A stretch of DNA of 64,000 nt from Dermanyssus gallinae. Taxonomy: Eukaryota > Arthropoda > Arachnida > Mesostigmata > Dermanyssidae. The position numbers were made by a program, and so were the translations under genes. Positions within the stretch are counted from its first letter, which is position 1; the number at the start of each line of letters is the position of its first letter. The DNA lies in contig QVRM01005395.1 in assembly GCA_003439945.1 (NCBI GenBank), positions 329,001-393,000 on the forward strand, given 5' to 3'. This document shows positions 18,990 to 29,374 of the stretch, one piece after another. The notes beneath the pieces are model-generated. The model was not told the DNA's origin. It saw only the letters and a program-made list of their open reading frames with translations, and did no database searches.

Positions 18990-20850
18990 TTGATGTGATA
19001 TAGTGGTGCCCGTCAGTAAAACGCGGCTAGTCTTTACCATGTACTGGTACGTGCAAAAAATGTGCTGAGCTAGTTCATTTGTAGACACGAATAGAGCCTA
19101 CGCAAGCTCTAACAAAAAAACTAATAGTTTGTCTACTGCATCTGTATATTTATTCGCTCGTTTGTCCGACTTCGGATACTCTGTGTTTTATTGGTTTTCA
19201 TTGGCTCAGCATGACCCCTACACCGTTTTTGCATCTTGCGGTTAGCCGGCAATACGAGATAAAAGCTTTGGCGGATGTGCGCCGCGGATTTGTTGCTTGC
19301 TCTACCCTAAGATGTGAGACGGATCGGCGCAAGGCCGAATGCGTGCCCATTTCAAGCCATTTGCGTGTCTGCATTGAGGTTGAAGCTTGCAAGCATTTCA
19401 TGTGAAAGAAGTGGGCCAGACGTCGTTTCCGAAAAGACGCCGACTGATGTCGACGATACCTCTCCTTGTGTCTGTATACAATGACGCATGTGCTCACACA
19501 CACACACACAGGGAGCAAGCACTCCATTGCTACTAAAGCGACATAGAAACATTCTATTACGCTTGCAGTTGCACTGGTGCTTCCCTATGGTGCCACCGCC
19601 ATCCTGTGAAGCAGCAGCATTTCTGGTGCTGATAAAGCCAGGCCAAATCTGGGTCTGGGCCTGTCCGCACAGTTTCAACAGCTTCTCACGTTGCCGCACG
19701 TTGTACAGGCGCCATACGTTTAGACATTTAGCCTAACGTGAAACTATTTTTTTTTGGTCGTAAAGGGTGATCCTAGACGCCTTGCCCGAGAAAACCGTTC
19801 GGCAAACTCAAATACTGTTCTGCTTTGTTGCTGGCAGCATGGTAGAGATATCATCCACTCCGCACTTCTGAGGACGATCAATTAAACGATCAGCCCAGTT
19901 GCATGCTCCTCTCGATAAAAGAAAATAAGACCCGCATCCTAATATCTTAAAGAATTAACTTACTAAGGTGGAACGTTAGTGAACACTCACTACGAATCAT
20001 GTTGTCTGATATGATGCGCAGGGGATTTGATCAATAGTGACACTGATGCAATCATTTGGAAAGCATACTTTTTTGCGGAAACACCTACTCGTATTTCGTA
20101 ATTACTGTGGACCGACATGATTAAATTTAGTAACATTTTTCGTATTTAGATTACTATTTACGCAGTTATTGCATAGTACGTACGTGAGGCATAATCTATT
20201 GATAGGCTTTCGTAATCATCTCCTGAAAATCTGCGCCAGAAACGAAATAAACTGCAATATATTCGGTTTGTGTATGTCCACTTAGCCAGCTGTTATGCAA
20301 ACATAGTATTGATGAGCTCTGAACGAGTTACATCCTTAGGATTCACGAAATGCTAAGATCTTAGATTATTTGATTTGATATTTAGGGGGTGAGTGGGGGG
20401 CAACAAGTTTGCTTGCCCCAGTTGGGATCTAGCAGTTAATTTCCATTATTCAAAATCGGGATTTATAGGCGCGGAAACCTTGGCAGTCCTGTTGAGAGAA
20501 CCTCCAACGTAAGCGCTTTAGGCTGCACGTTCTCAACCGGTTGCTTTCATTTATTTGGCTCTAGCGCCCAGCCTTCGGAGAAATGAATGTGTTTGAGATG
20601 TACAACGTTTTTTGCATCGGGGTGAAATCTCTCAGCGCAAGTTGTGACTCCTATACGTGACTCTCCTCGGCACGGTCGTGTACGTAATTTCCTTAAGGTT
20701 TGTCAGTCTGGTTTTAGGCATAACCGAGCCCACTTGTTTGGCGTTTGAATGGTAAAAGACAACTATGTGCCATCATGGCGCGCAGGTTTCGATCCTGTGC
20801 ATGGGAGCGCCTCGACCTTTTAGAACTTAATTAGAATGTAGCTTTCTGGG
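18990..20850. other. No recognised feature
   Basis: Short CA and T runs only. A tRNA-like B-box at about 20785 did not fold convincingly and is listed among the rejected items. Confidence 0.35.
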
Positions 20851-21937
20851 TAATTTGTGGCAACAACAGCGACAATTGGCTTGACGAGTAGGTATGATAA
20901 ATTTATTAGGTGAGCGATACGGTAACTAAAATGAAACATTTGCAGTATTGAGGACCTTTAGATCAGGCGTTAGGGTGACTGTCGATAAAATGATTCTATC
21001 TATAGCGAAGTTATATTCAGAGCACTTTAGAAGAGAGCCGCATATGGTTCTCTGCATAATCGGGCAATGCCTTTAATTCGAACTTTAGAGGCTCGTTCTA
21101 GCTTCAATAAATTCATGGCTCTCCTACGTATTGGGCCTTCACATTTTCTTTTATCGGTCAGTTTACGCTAAACGAGTCTATGGATAGTTACAGCCTGACG
21201 ACGCAATGATGTCCAGTCGAACAACCATTGTTAATTTGTAACTGAGGTCTCCATAGAAGAAATACCGGACCAGACCTTGACCTCTCATATAAAAAAGAAA
21301 TACAAATATTGATATCCGTATATACTTTTATGTTTCATAATATGTGATGTCTAGCAGTAATATGAATATTATTATTATTGATCTGCTTGCCAATTTTGTT
21401 GACAATATCCGACCAAATTACTCAAAGGCATAATTTGTGATTCTTTTACATGGCATTGTGATCACTCACTGCGACGTGGGTACTGTCGGGTGCAGCTGTT
21501 CTCTGGTACAGAGAACCTATTGCCTTTGCGTCGGGCTGACCAGCCTCAGCTAAGATTTAACGTCCACGGAACTGTTTTTCACATTGCTTCATAGACAGAC
21601 CCCCATAAATACAAATGTGGGGCAACGGTCGGGCTCGAACCCGCGCACCTGCTATGTGTCTTCTCCGGTTGCGAGGCGCAGACTTAAGCCACCACGCCAC
21701 CGGGCTCGACTGCCTTTGCGTCTAGAAGGCTTGATATGAATGACTGAAACACCAACGCTATATAATTCAGTCGTGGGCTCAGTTGCCTGCCGAAGACGTT
21801 GTACGTTGCGGTGACCGATTCCTAGAATTGGCCAGCGGCCAACTCAAAATGGCAAGCTCAAGTTCAATGCGCTCGACGGGAAATGCTCTGTTTGAACACA
21901 AAACGCTACGAGGAGTACAAAGAGTACATTTGTTGAT
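20851..21937. repeat. Tandem duplication, unit 1 (1087-bp period)
   Basis: The unit begins 'TAATTTGTGGCAACAACAGC' and is followed head to tail by a second copy starting at 21938. Many blocks of 20 or more bases are identical between the units, separated by scattered substitutions. Unit 1 contains an extra SINE (21533-21710). No coding motif is visible in the unit. Confidence 0.9.
21533..21710 (-). mobile_element. tRNA-derived SINE, family S1 (copy 2) with 12-bp TSD
   Basis: On the minus strand it reads 'GAGCCCGGTGGCGTGGTGGC', then a B-box-like 'GCGGGTTCGAGCCCG', and ends in 'GTGGACGTTAAATCTTAGC'. It is flanked by the direct repeat TGCCTTTGCGTC (21521-21532 and 21711-21722). Unit 2 of the tandem duplication has this 12-mer once (22662-22673), which is the empty site. 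This defines both ends of the SINE exactly, at 178 bp. Confidence 0.95.
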
Positions 21938-22905
21938 TAATTTGCGGCAACAACAGCGACAGTTGGTTTGACGAGTAGGTATGATGAATTTATTAGCTGA
22001 GCGATACGGTAACTAAAATGAAACATTCACAGTATTGAGGACTTTTAGATCAAGCGTTAGAGTGACTGTCGATAGCATAGTTCTATCGATACCGAAGTTA
22101 TATTCAGAGACTTTGCACTATAGAATCGAGCCGCATACGGTTCTCTGCATGATCGGGCAATGCCTTTAATCCGAACCTTAAAGGCTCATTTCAGCTTCAA
22201 TCGTTTCATGGCTCTCCTGCGTTTTGGGCATTCACATTTTATTTTAGCGGTCAGTTTACGCTAAACGTTATTTATCTCGTTCAGCATCTTGCTCTAGGGG
22301 TGGCTGTTGATACACCACTTGAAGCCAACTATAATATCACTGTGTGAGTCCAAGGATAGTTACAGTCTGACGAAGAAAATGTCCACTCGACCAACCATTG
22401 TTAATTTGTAACTCAGGTCTCTTCATAGGAGAAATACCAGACCTTAACCTCTCATATAAAAAATAAATACATGTATTGAGGCCTGCATATACTATTATTA
22501 TTATTATTATTATTATTATTGATCTGCTTGCCAATTTTGTTGACAATATCCGCGGCCAGATTACTGAAAGGCAGAATTTGTGATGCATTTACATGGCATT
22601 GTGGTCACTCAATACGACGTGGGTACTATCGGGTGCAGTTGTTCTCTGGTACCGATCATATTGCCTTTGCGTCTAGAAGGCTTGAGATGAATGACTGAAG
22701 TACCAAGGCTATATAATTCAGTCGTGGGCTCAGTTGGCTGCCGAAGACGTTGTACGTTGCGGTGACCGGTTCCTATGGTTTGTGAGCTTCAGGGGTTGGC
22801 CTGCGGCCAACTCAAAAAGGCAAACTCAAGTTCAATGCGCTCGACGGGAAATGCTCTGTTTGAACACAAAACGCTACGAGGAGTACAGAAAGTACATCTG
22901 TTGAG
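21938..22905. repeat. Tandem duplication, unit 2
   Basis: This is the second copy of the 20851-21937 unit, without the SINE but with about 85 extra bases near 22267-22352 that unit 1 lacks, and with a longer (TTA)n at 22491-22519. It ends at about 22905, after the shared 'GCTACGAGGAGTACA' block. Confidence 0.9.
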
Positions 22906-24060
22906 CATGCACTAAATATCACGCGCCTGACAGTCCGGCTTTTACACAAGGATGGTTGTTGACGGCTTCTCTAAGATGACATGCCGCGAACAGTACACAA
23001 GTTAATTATTCTGATTGTATAATGTTATGCATATTCAAAGTAAAAGTAATGACTGATGATATTTATCATAATTGATTTGTTCTTTACTCACGAATTGGTG
23101 TGTCTGTTTTACAAATAACTCCCTTGTGATTGTATTGCAGCTTTTTGCGGCAGCATGTCATTTACACCTATTCTGATTACTAGAAACGTTGCAAATGATC
23201 TCCTAACATAATGTCATTTAAGCCACATCACCCTTATTTGCTATACTGTCAGATTACTTGTATTTGCTTTTTTATAAAGTGTCAGAATAAACAATTCACA
23301 ATATATATATATAAAGTGTCGGGGTAATTTTTCTGTAACCCATTCACAATATAATTAATTTGTAGGAAGATCTACAGACACTTCTCGACTATCATCAATT
23401 TCTCCAAGTCCCTGTTGAGGCCCGAGTCATATATATGGGATGCACATATAAATGTGGGCATTATATTTGCTTAAGAAATGCTTGCATGTGTTTTATCATA
23501 AAGACACGTGAAATTCAGTTTCTACGTTGAGTCATCTTAAACGTTGACCTGTATATCTAAATATTATCAGGATACATTTTAAAACGCACCGGTTCAGGCA
23601 AGTCATTCTTGAGCGAAACTATAAACAAGATCAACATGACTGGTGTCACCTGAATATGCGTCATTAACACGTTTCATAAGCGTGTACAAAACATATATAT
23701 ATATATATATATACATATAGCTACTTTGAAAGCAGCACTAGACACAGTGAAGCACCGTTTATCATTCGAGGCAAGGCGCAAAAGTTTTAATCAGTACTAT
23801 AGGATAAAGTTCACTATATTATTATAATTTTATTTATTATTACTTTTTATATTATTATCTAATATACCTGCAGACGAATTTATTTAATAAGGACGTCTTA
23901 AACCAGGAAGAAAGCAACAGCCAACTTTTCCAGTTTCGTAACCAATGTACAACTAACACAAATGTCTTACCTAAAACTTCAGACATATCTCATATGTTTG
24001 AAGTATCATATATAGACTCAGTTTGTCACTTTATTCGGAGGTGTATTAGCGCCACTACTT
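22906..24060. other. AT-rich, no recognised feature
   Basis: I see no motif beyond a short (TA)n at 23694-23713 and simple AT-rich stretches. Confidence 0.4.
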
Positions 24061-24089
24061 GATATTGTGATCTATAATAAAATAATGAG

Positions 24090-24600
24090 CCGTCTACATT
24101 TCCATCTTGACTTTGTTGCAGTTTCAGAGAGTTGGTGCACTAAATATATACGCAACGTATGTACAAAATAGCTGGATATAATCATTTAGCCCAATCACGC
24201 AAACAAAATATCCGAGGATGATAAGTTACCTTATGTATAAATTAATTGCCACATAATAAAATAACAAAATATACAAATGCATACAAAACCAATCGAGCGA
24301 TAGCTTGCCAAACTGAAGCTTAAGAGCGTGGTAATCATACTTTATAATAGCGACGGCAACTTGACTAATTTTAAACTTGGATTTCCCATAAAAAATCTTA
24401 ATAATTATCCTAGGGGATTCGAATATTGATATTCTTATACCAAGTTACACAACGCCAGAATTCTTTCTCTACGTTGGGTCACATGGTTTCCTTCCACTCC
24501 TGAGAGCCATAACTTGTCCTTCTGACAACGGCAGTTTCTAACAAATTATATGGCGCAGATGTTTTCACGCCCTATCATGGATTAATTTTTGCGGCATTTC
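24090..24600 (+). pseudogene. CR1-like LINE endonuclease remnant
   Basis: 'DFVAVSESWCT' near 24110 is the conserved 'D.I.ISETWL' block with the catalytic Glu. 'IAGYNHLAQSRKQNIRG' follows, equivalent to the 'GY...RR.GGVA' block. 'ILGDSNIDIL' near 24410 corresponds to 'GDFNID', and a degraded 'GFLPLL..ITCPSDNGS' stands for the 'PTR....S.ID' block. These are endonuclease/exonuclease/phosphatase-fold landmarks, in several frames. Confidence 0.7.
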
Positions 24601-24959
24601 AATCATATTTATTTCACTCAAATAGAGTATGTACAAGATAGTTCATGTTATTAAACATAACTATTTTGCGGCATTTACTGGTCAATAAGGTCACTGACCA
24701 GTATTTTGATTTGAAATTCGTACAGATGAGAGTAGCGAAGGACAGAATAACTAATAGGGTCAAAAAGTACAATAGTAAATGATAAGTTAATGGTAAAATT
24801 AGTTGCAAAAAGTATATAGGAAAATCTGCGCTCGAAAACAAAACGAATTCAATGCGGACAAATTAAGTACCTCCATTCTCCGAGAAAGATGGAAAATTAT
24901 GAACATGTTTTGTGGCAGAAATATTCAGAAATAAACTAGAATTACACCGATTATTCACA

Positions 24960-26530
24960 ACACCACTTCCACAACTGACCCTGCTGAGATAGCCGAAGTA
25001 GTCAATACAAATTTTGCAACACTGGGTTCTAGAGCAGCATACAATACGCATGGTGCAAATATAACTAACTACAATTATGAAATAAATCAATTAAACCCAT
25101 ATGACCAAAATATCCCCGCTGAAAAATGGACATTGGATGAAATTGCCCCCGAGGCAATTATACTAAAGTAAAAAAAAATTAAAGCAGACATGAGTGGCTG
25201 CCAAGCGCCTGTTCACTGCAAGTTAATTAGCAAGATAAAATCTATATATAAAAAAAATGTCAGCCATATTTAACCAAGGTCTTGCAAAAGAGGTATGCCC
25301 GGAAGAATTGAAATATGCAATAATTACGCTAATATTTAAACAGGGAGATAGATCAAAGCAGCTAACTATCGACCCATAAATTGCGTTCCATTTCTATCGA
25401 AATTTCTTGAAACTATCATTAATGATCAGATTCGCCAATATCTTGACAATACACACTATATAAATCCGATGATTTGGCTTCCATAGTAAATGTAACATCA
25501 AGTTAGCACTTACTTATTTCCTAGGATATTCAATAGAGGCCGGGAGTCTAAGCAAATATTTGTCGATATTGAAGAAGCATTTGACTCAGTAGATAAAACA
25601 TTCTTAACAATACATTCACACAAAAAAATTAGACTGAAAGTCCAATTGCATTTTTAATTCTTACATAAGCGACAGGGTACCAATCACCAGAAATAACGAC
25701 GATGTGTCATCTCCATGATCCTCGCACCTCGGTACACCACAAGGGACCAGCCTCTCACCGACACTATTCAAAACATTTATTAACTCGCTTCTAAAGGCTA
25801 GTAAAGGGCTATCGCTCTTGTCAATGACATCACATTTCCTTGCCCACTTCCCTTTCAAATTAGACTAGCAATGTGAAATATATTTACGGCCAACTTAAAC
25901 TAGTTCTCAAAACAGAGGCTAAGTTTAAATACCAAAAACAAACATGTTAATTTTAACTACATGGCAAATATTAACAAACCGACCAATACCGGTTAAATTC
26001 GGTAATACTATTATAAAACAAGCACTTGAATATAAATGCTTGGCTGTAACCATTGACCCCTCACTGACGTACCAAAATCTCATAAATACCTTAATTGTCA
26101 AAGTTGACAGATTGTGCCTCAATTAAGCAAATTAAACTATTGGCGTATCCCCTGGTGTTATGTGGATTGTAAAGAAATCGTTAGTCATCTATTATCATTG
26201 TTCACGCCAACGCTTACAACATTTACATATAAGATACAGGTTGCAAAGAATAATGCTTCAATAACCATTTTTGACTACAGGAGGGCTAAACGTTTGTTTA
26301 TGCTATTCACAAATTACTTAAGATACCATCACTTTACTAATTTTCATTAGGCGTCCTTGCGTATAAAAACTTTTGTAGCATGTCACCTCCAGATTTATCG
26401 TTTTATTTTACATCCAACACCAGCAGAAATCGTAACAGCCCACGTCAAGGAATCCCCAATACGTACCGTCACTATAGACTTAAATCACCTAATATGACTA
26501 TGACCAAAATATGGAACGCCCTCAAATAAT
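24960..26530 (+). pseudogene. CR1-like LINE linker, RT and C-terminal remnant
   Basis: The linker reads 'AEVVNTNFATLGSRA' and 'KIKADMSGCQAPVHCKLI'. RT blocks follow: 'CPEELKYAIITLIFKQGDRS', 'FLSKFLETIINDQIRQYLD' (frame-shifted), 'FVDIEEAFDSVDK' (the catalytic Asp block), 'GTPQGTSLSPTLF' and 'VKFGNTIIKQALEYKCLAVT'. No clear YADD box can be seen. The end has 'PPDLSFYFTSNTSRN' and 'MTMTKIWNALK', the usual C-terminal 'R...N.R......WN.LP' of these LINEs. Confidence 0.75.
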
Positions 26531-26635
26531 ACGTTGATGTGACGTTCATCACTTAAGTTATGCAAGGAAAGATGGCGTCATGAATTACTCCGTGAACAAT
26601 GGCCTGATCGATAAGACATTTCAACAACATGCTGG

Positions 26636-26637
26636 TA

Positions 26638-26673
<36 letters not shown>

Positions 26674-26675
26674 TA
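26636..26675. repeat. (ATT)n microsatellite
   Basis: An ATT run at the 3' side of the CR1-like remnant and about 150 bp from the next, oppositely oriented element. Confidence 0.95.
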
Positions 26676-26829
26676 CGCGCTTTATTTACAATAAAGGGAA
26701 AATGTTTATTACAAGAAAATCACAACATTCATGCATAGGTTCGGGTTGCTCTCCAAGGAAACAGGGAAATTTTAATTTCCTTTTTCCCTATGCATTTCGG
26801 TTCGTAGCGAACTTTATATATTATTATTA

Positions 26830-27445
26830 TTATAACAATTGTGGGGTATGAACGTTTATGCCAGGTTCAGCCCTCTCTGGTCGTTTTCTGTCAATTCATG
26901 GCGCCTATGATGGAAGCCACATTTTCTCTACAAACGGCAAAATACATCATCTGTCTCAAAAAGATGGCCTCGCGTCGATCGCCCGTAACACCTGCTATTT
27001 GTTTTCCGATATTTTTTTTAATTTTTCGCTGTACCTGAGCTGATGGGGCCGAGCGTCTCTAATGTAATGGGCACAAAGTGGTAGCTTCTAGATAGCTTGA
27101 GATACTTCCTTCGCATTTCAGAATCCGCGCGCTCTGCTACCCATCCCAACTCAACGGCGCTGTGGCGTAAATACGATAAGGTTGCCGTATGGAACCGTTA
27201 CATCCTATACAAGGCTCTTTCTGTGTGACCACAGCGGGATGATGACCCCGTCAGGCCGCAGCTCATTGCTGCCATTAAGACCATTCGGCTCGGGTGTAGA
27301 TGGTATCCCTGCACTTCTAAGAGCTCTTCTAACTATGGCGTTAAGTTCAGCGTGTCTTGTAATTCTGTCGGAACTTTTCAGACAACTTAACGGGTGTAAC
27401 CCGTCAGAGTCAACAGGTTGGCCGCATCTCAGACATCAAAAGAGT
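26830..27445 (-). pseudogene. RLE-type (Dong-like) element 3' end, knuckle plus endonuclease domain
   Basis: The minus strand reads the knuckle 'CLRCGQPVDSDGLHPLSC' (CX2CX9HX3C), then 'RITRHAELNAIVRRALRSAG' and 'STPEPNGLN'. 'LRPDGVIIPLWSHRKSLV.D' follows, the Pro-Asp and downstream Asp spacing expected of a restriction-like endonuclease. Then come 'RRKYLKL', 'PITLETLGPISS' and 'REAIFLRQMMYFAVCRENVA'. Frames shift several times. The 3' end, 'CCCACAATTGTTATAATAAT', runs into TAA repeats, and a second TTA tract lies on its 5' side (27455-27488). Confidence 0.75.
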
Positions 27446-27454
27446 TGGCAGACG

Positions 27455-27488
27455 AATTATTCTTATTATTATTATTATTATTATTATT
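27455..27488. repeat. (TTA)n microsatellite
   Basis: On the strand of the adjacent minus-strand element this is (TAA)n. Confidence 0.95.
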
Positions 27489-27689
27489 ACACACAGTTAA
27501 AACGGAGGGCCCATAAATACTAATAATTTGAAAGCTATCTGAGATGGCGAGTACTACGATGTATGTACACGGATGTTCTGTAAGGAGCGTGTATTTGAAA
27601 ATAAGCTGAACTAATAAGCCTCGTTAGTGGAGGAGGCAGTTCGACCACAAATAAGGCACGAAACCAGTAAGGGACGAGACACTATTAGA

Positions 27690-28495
27690 ACCATGCTGGA
27701 CCCGGGTCCTTTAGAAGAATATGCCAGCCAATATACCTAGATGAGCTTAAAAGCAAAAAGAGCAGAGATATTTTAGAGGGGCTCGTTTCCCGGAGAGACT
27801 GGGCCATATTTTTAGCGGCACAAGATAAATTCAGTGGGAGTTGGCTCAGAGCCTTAGCCTCGCCTTAGATCAACACCATGCTGGATCCCAACTCTTTCCG
27901 CATGATGTCAGCACTTAGAATCGGCGCTCCCGTCTGCGAGCCGTTTCAGTGCAAACTGTGTGAAGAAATGGTCGATTCCAGTGGCCTACACCCACTGAGT
28001 TGCCTAAAGAGCACCGGTAGATCGTCCAGGCATGCTTAACTAAACAGTGTGATTATAATGTTTCTTAGGAAAGCCGGTATACCATCTACACTTGAACCGA
28101 GAGATTTAGTGTCCTCTACGTGATGGGGTAACCATTGTATTATGGTCACACGGCAAATCCCTAGCTTGGAATGCAACGGTTTTGTGCACAACCGCGGCTT
28201 CCTATTTACATCACAGCTTAGTTGAGCCGGGATGGGTAGCAAAGCACGCGGACGCCAGAAAACGAATTCAATATGCTGGACTAAAAATAAGATATATTTT
28301 TGTGCCTCTTGACATGGAGACACTAGGATCAATCAGCAAGAATACCGAAGCATTTGCCAAAGATTCAAACAAGCGAATTCAGGAGGTCACGAGCGACCGA
28401 GTAGAGGGTCAATTCTTGAGGCAAGCGTTGCCTTTGGCCGTTGCTAAGAGAACGCGGCATCTATTTTGGGCGCCATGTAGTGAAGTAATTATTTA
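27690..28495 (+). pseudogene. RLE-type (Dong-like) element 3' end, second copy
   Basis: The plus strand reads 'LLEGLVSRRDWAIFLAAQDK'-like sequence, 'SGSWLRALASP', 'MMSALRIGAPVCEPFQCKLC', then the knuckle 'CKLCEEMVDSSGLHPLSC' (CX2CX9HX3C). 'KSTGRSSRHA', 'GIPSTLEPRDL', 'GKSLAWNATVLCTTA', 'RKRIQYAGLKIRYIFVPLDM', 'ETLGSISKNT' and 'FLRQALPLAVAKRTRHL' follow. The Pro-Asp of the endonuclease core is lost around two stops. It belongs to the same group as the copies at 26.8 and 42.2 kb, but in opposite orientation, and is close to the TTA tract at 27455. Confidence 0.75.
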
Positions 28496-28499
28496 AAGA

Positions 28500-29320
28500 A
28501 TTTGAAATAATAGGTTCAGACCTTACAACTGTAACGTTGTTTAACATGTAACAAACTCATAATAAAGTAAACTAATATATATATATATAGATATATATAA
28601 TTTTTTCTTAAGGTTATTTTAAGGTAATTACGCGTTTTTAGTACTTGTTGATAGTAAAAAGCTTTGATCTTGCTAGTGAGCAGATCAGTTTTGCCATTTA
28701 ATGGGAACCTTTGATGTTTAGTAAGCTTTCGATTGAATAGCCAGAAACAGCATCGCATTTGGACTGTTGGTCGACATTCGTTTTGTATCACTTTGAGCCG
28801 TTTAGTTAGCAGACCTTGTCGCTGCTAAATCTGAATAGGAACAAACAGTTGGGTAATTGCCTCTTGCATGCAACTTGCGAATGGACGCATTAAAACAGGT
28901 AGTCAGCAACGCTTTTTGGCTTGCCGATCCAGGATCGTCTGTGGCTATTTTAAATCTGCTGGTAGGATCGGTTATTTCCTGACAGTTGCTTGTGTAAGTC
29001 TTGGCAATTGCGTTGGTAAATACTATATCAGGCGAGCTACAGAATAGTCAGCGACTTTCGTAATAGTTGCGGCGGATGTTTGCTAAAAAAAGATACGGAT
29101 GTGTTGTCTTCTGATAAGAGAAAATCTGTCCCCAATGATACTCGATTAGAAACGTTTACTTAAAAAATTGACGCTTTCATAGAGAAAAATGTAACGCTCT
29201 CACTTAATGGACTCGTTGGCATGATTTTGCGAACTGTACAATATATATATATATATATATGTATATATTGAGGATTTATTAAAAAATTACAATACTTTGC
29301 ACACTCGTTAGTAATCGTCT

Positions 29321-29374
<54 letters not shown>

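Larger units (their letters stand above)
24060..26530 (+). mobile_element. CR1-like LINE, full domain order but decayed
   Basis: Reading the plus strand through several frames gives, in order, an endonuclease, a linker, an RT and a C-terminal end, as in CR1/L2-like LINEs. The 3' end lies before an (ATT)n tract at 26636-26675, which may be its microsatellite-like tail. AT-rich composition and abundant stops indicate an old copy. Confidence 0.75.

Noticed and set aside
18506..18998. Long Val/Leu/Ile frames resembling membrane segments on the plus strand
   Set aside because: They are frame-shifted readings of the GTT minisatellite; hydrophobicity follows from the triplets, not from selection.
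20740..20811. A possible 72-nt tRNA (Gly-like GCC loop, TTTCGAT T-loop)
   Set aside because: The acceptor halves pair only with wobbles, the anticodon loop is six bases, and there are six extra bases between T-stem and acceptor stem. Only the B-box arm looks real, so it is at most a tRNA-like relic.
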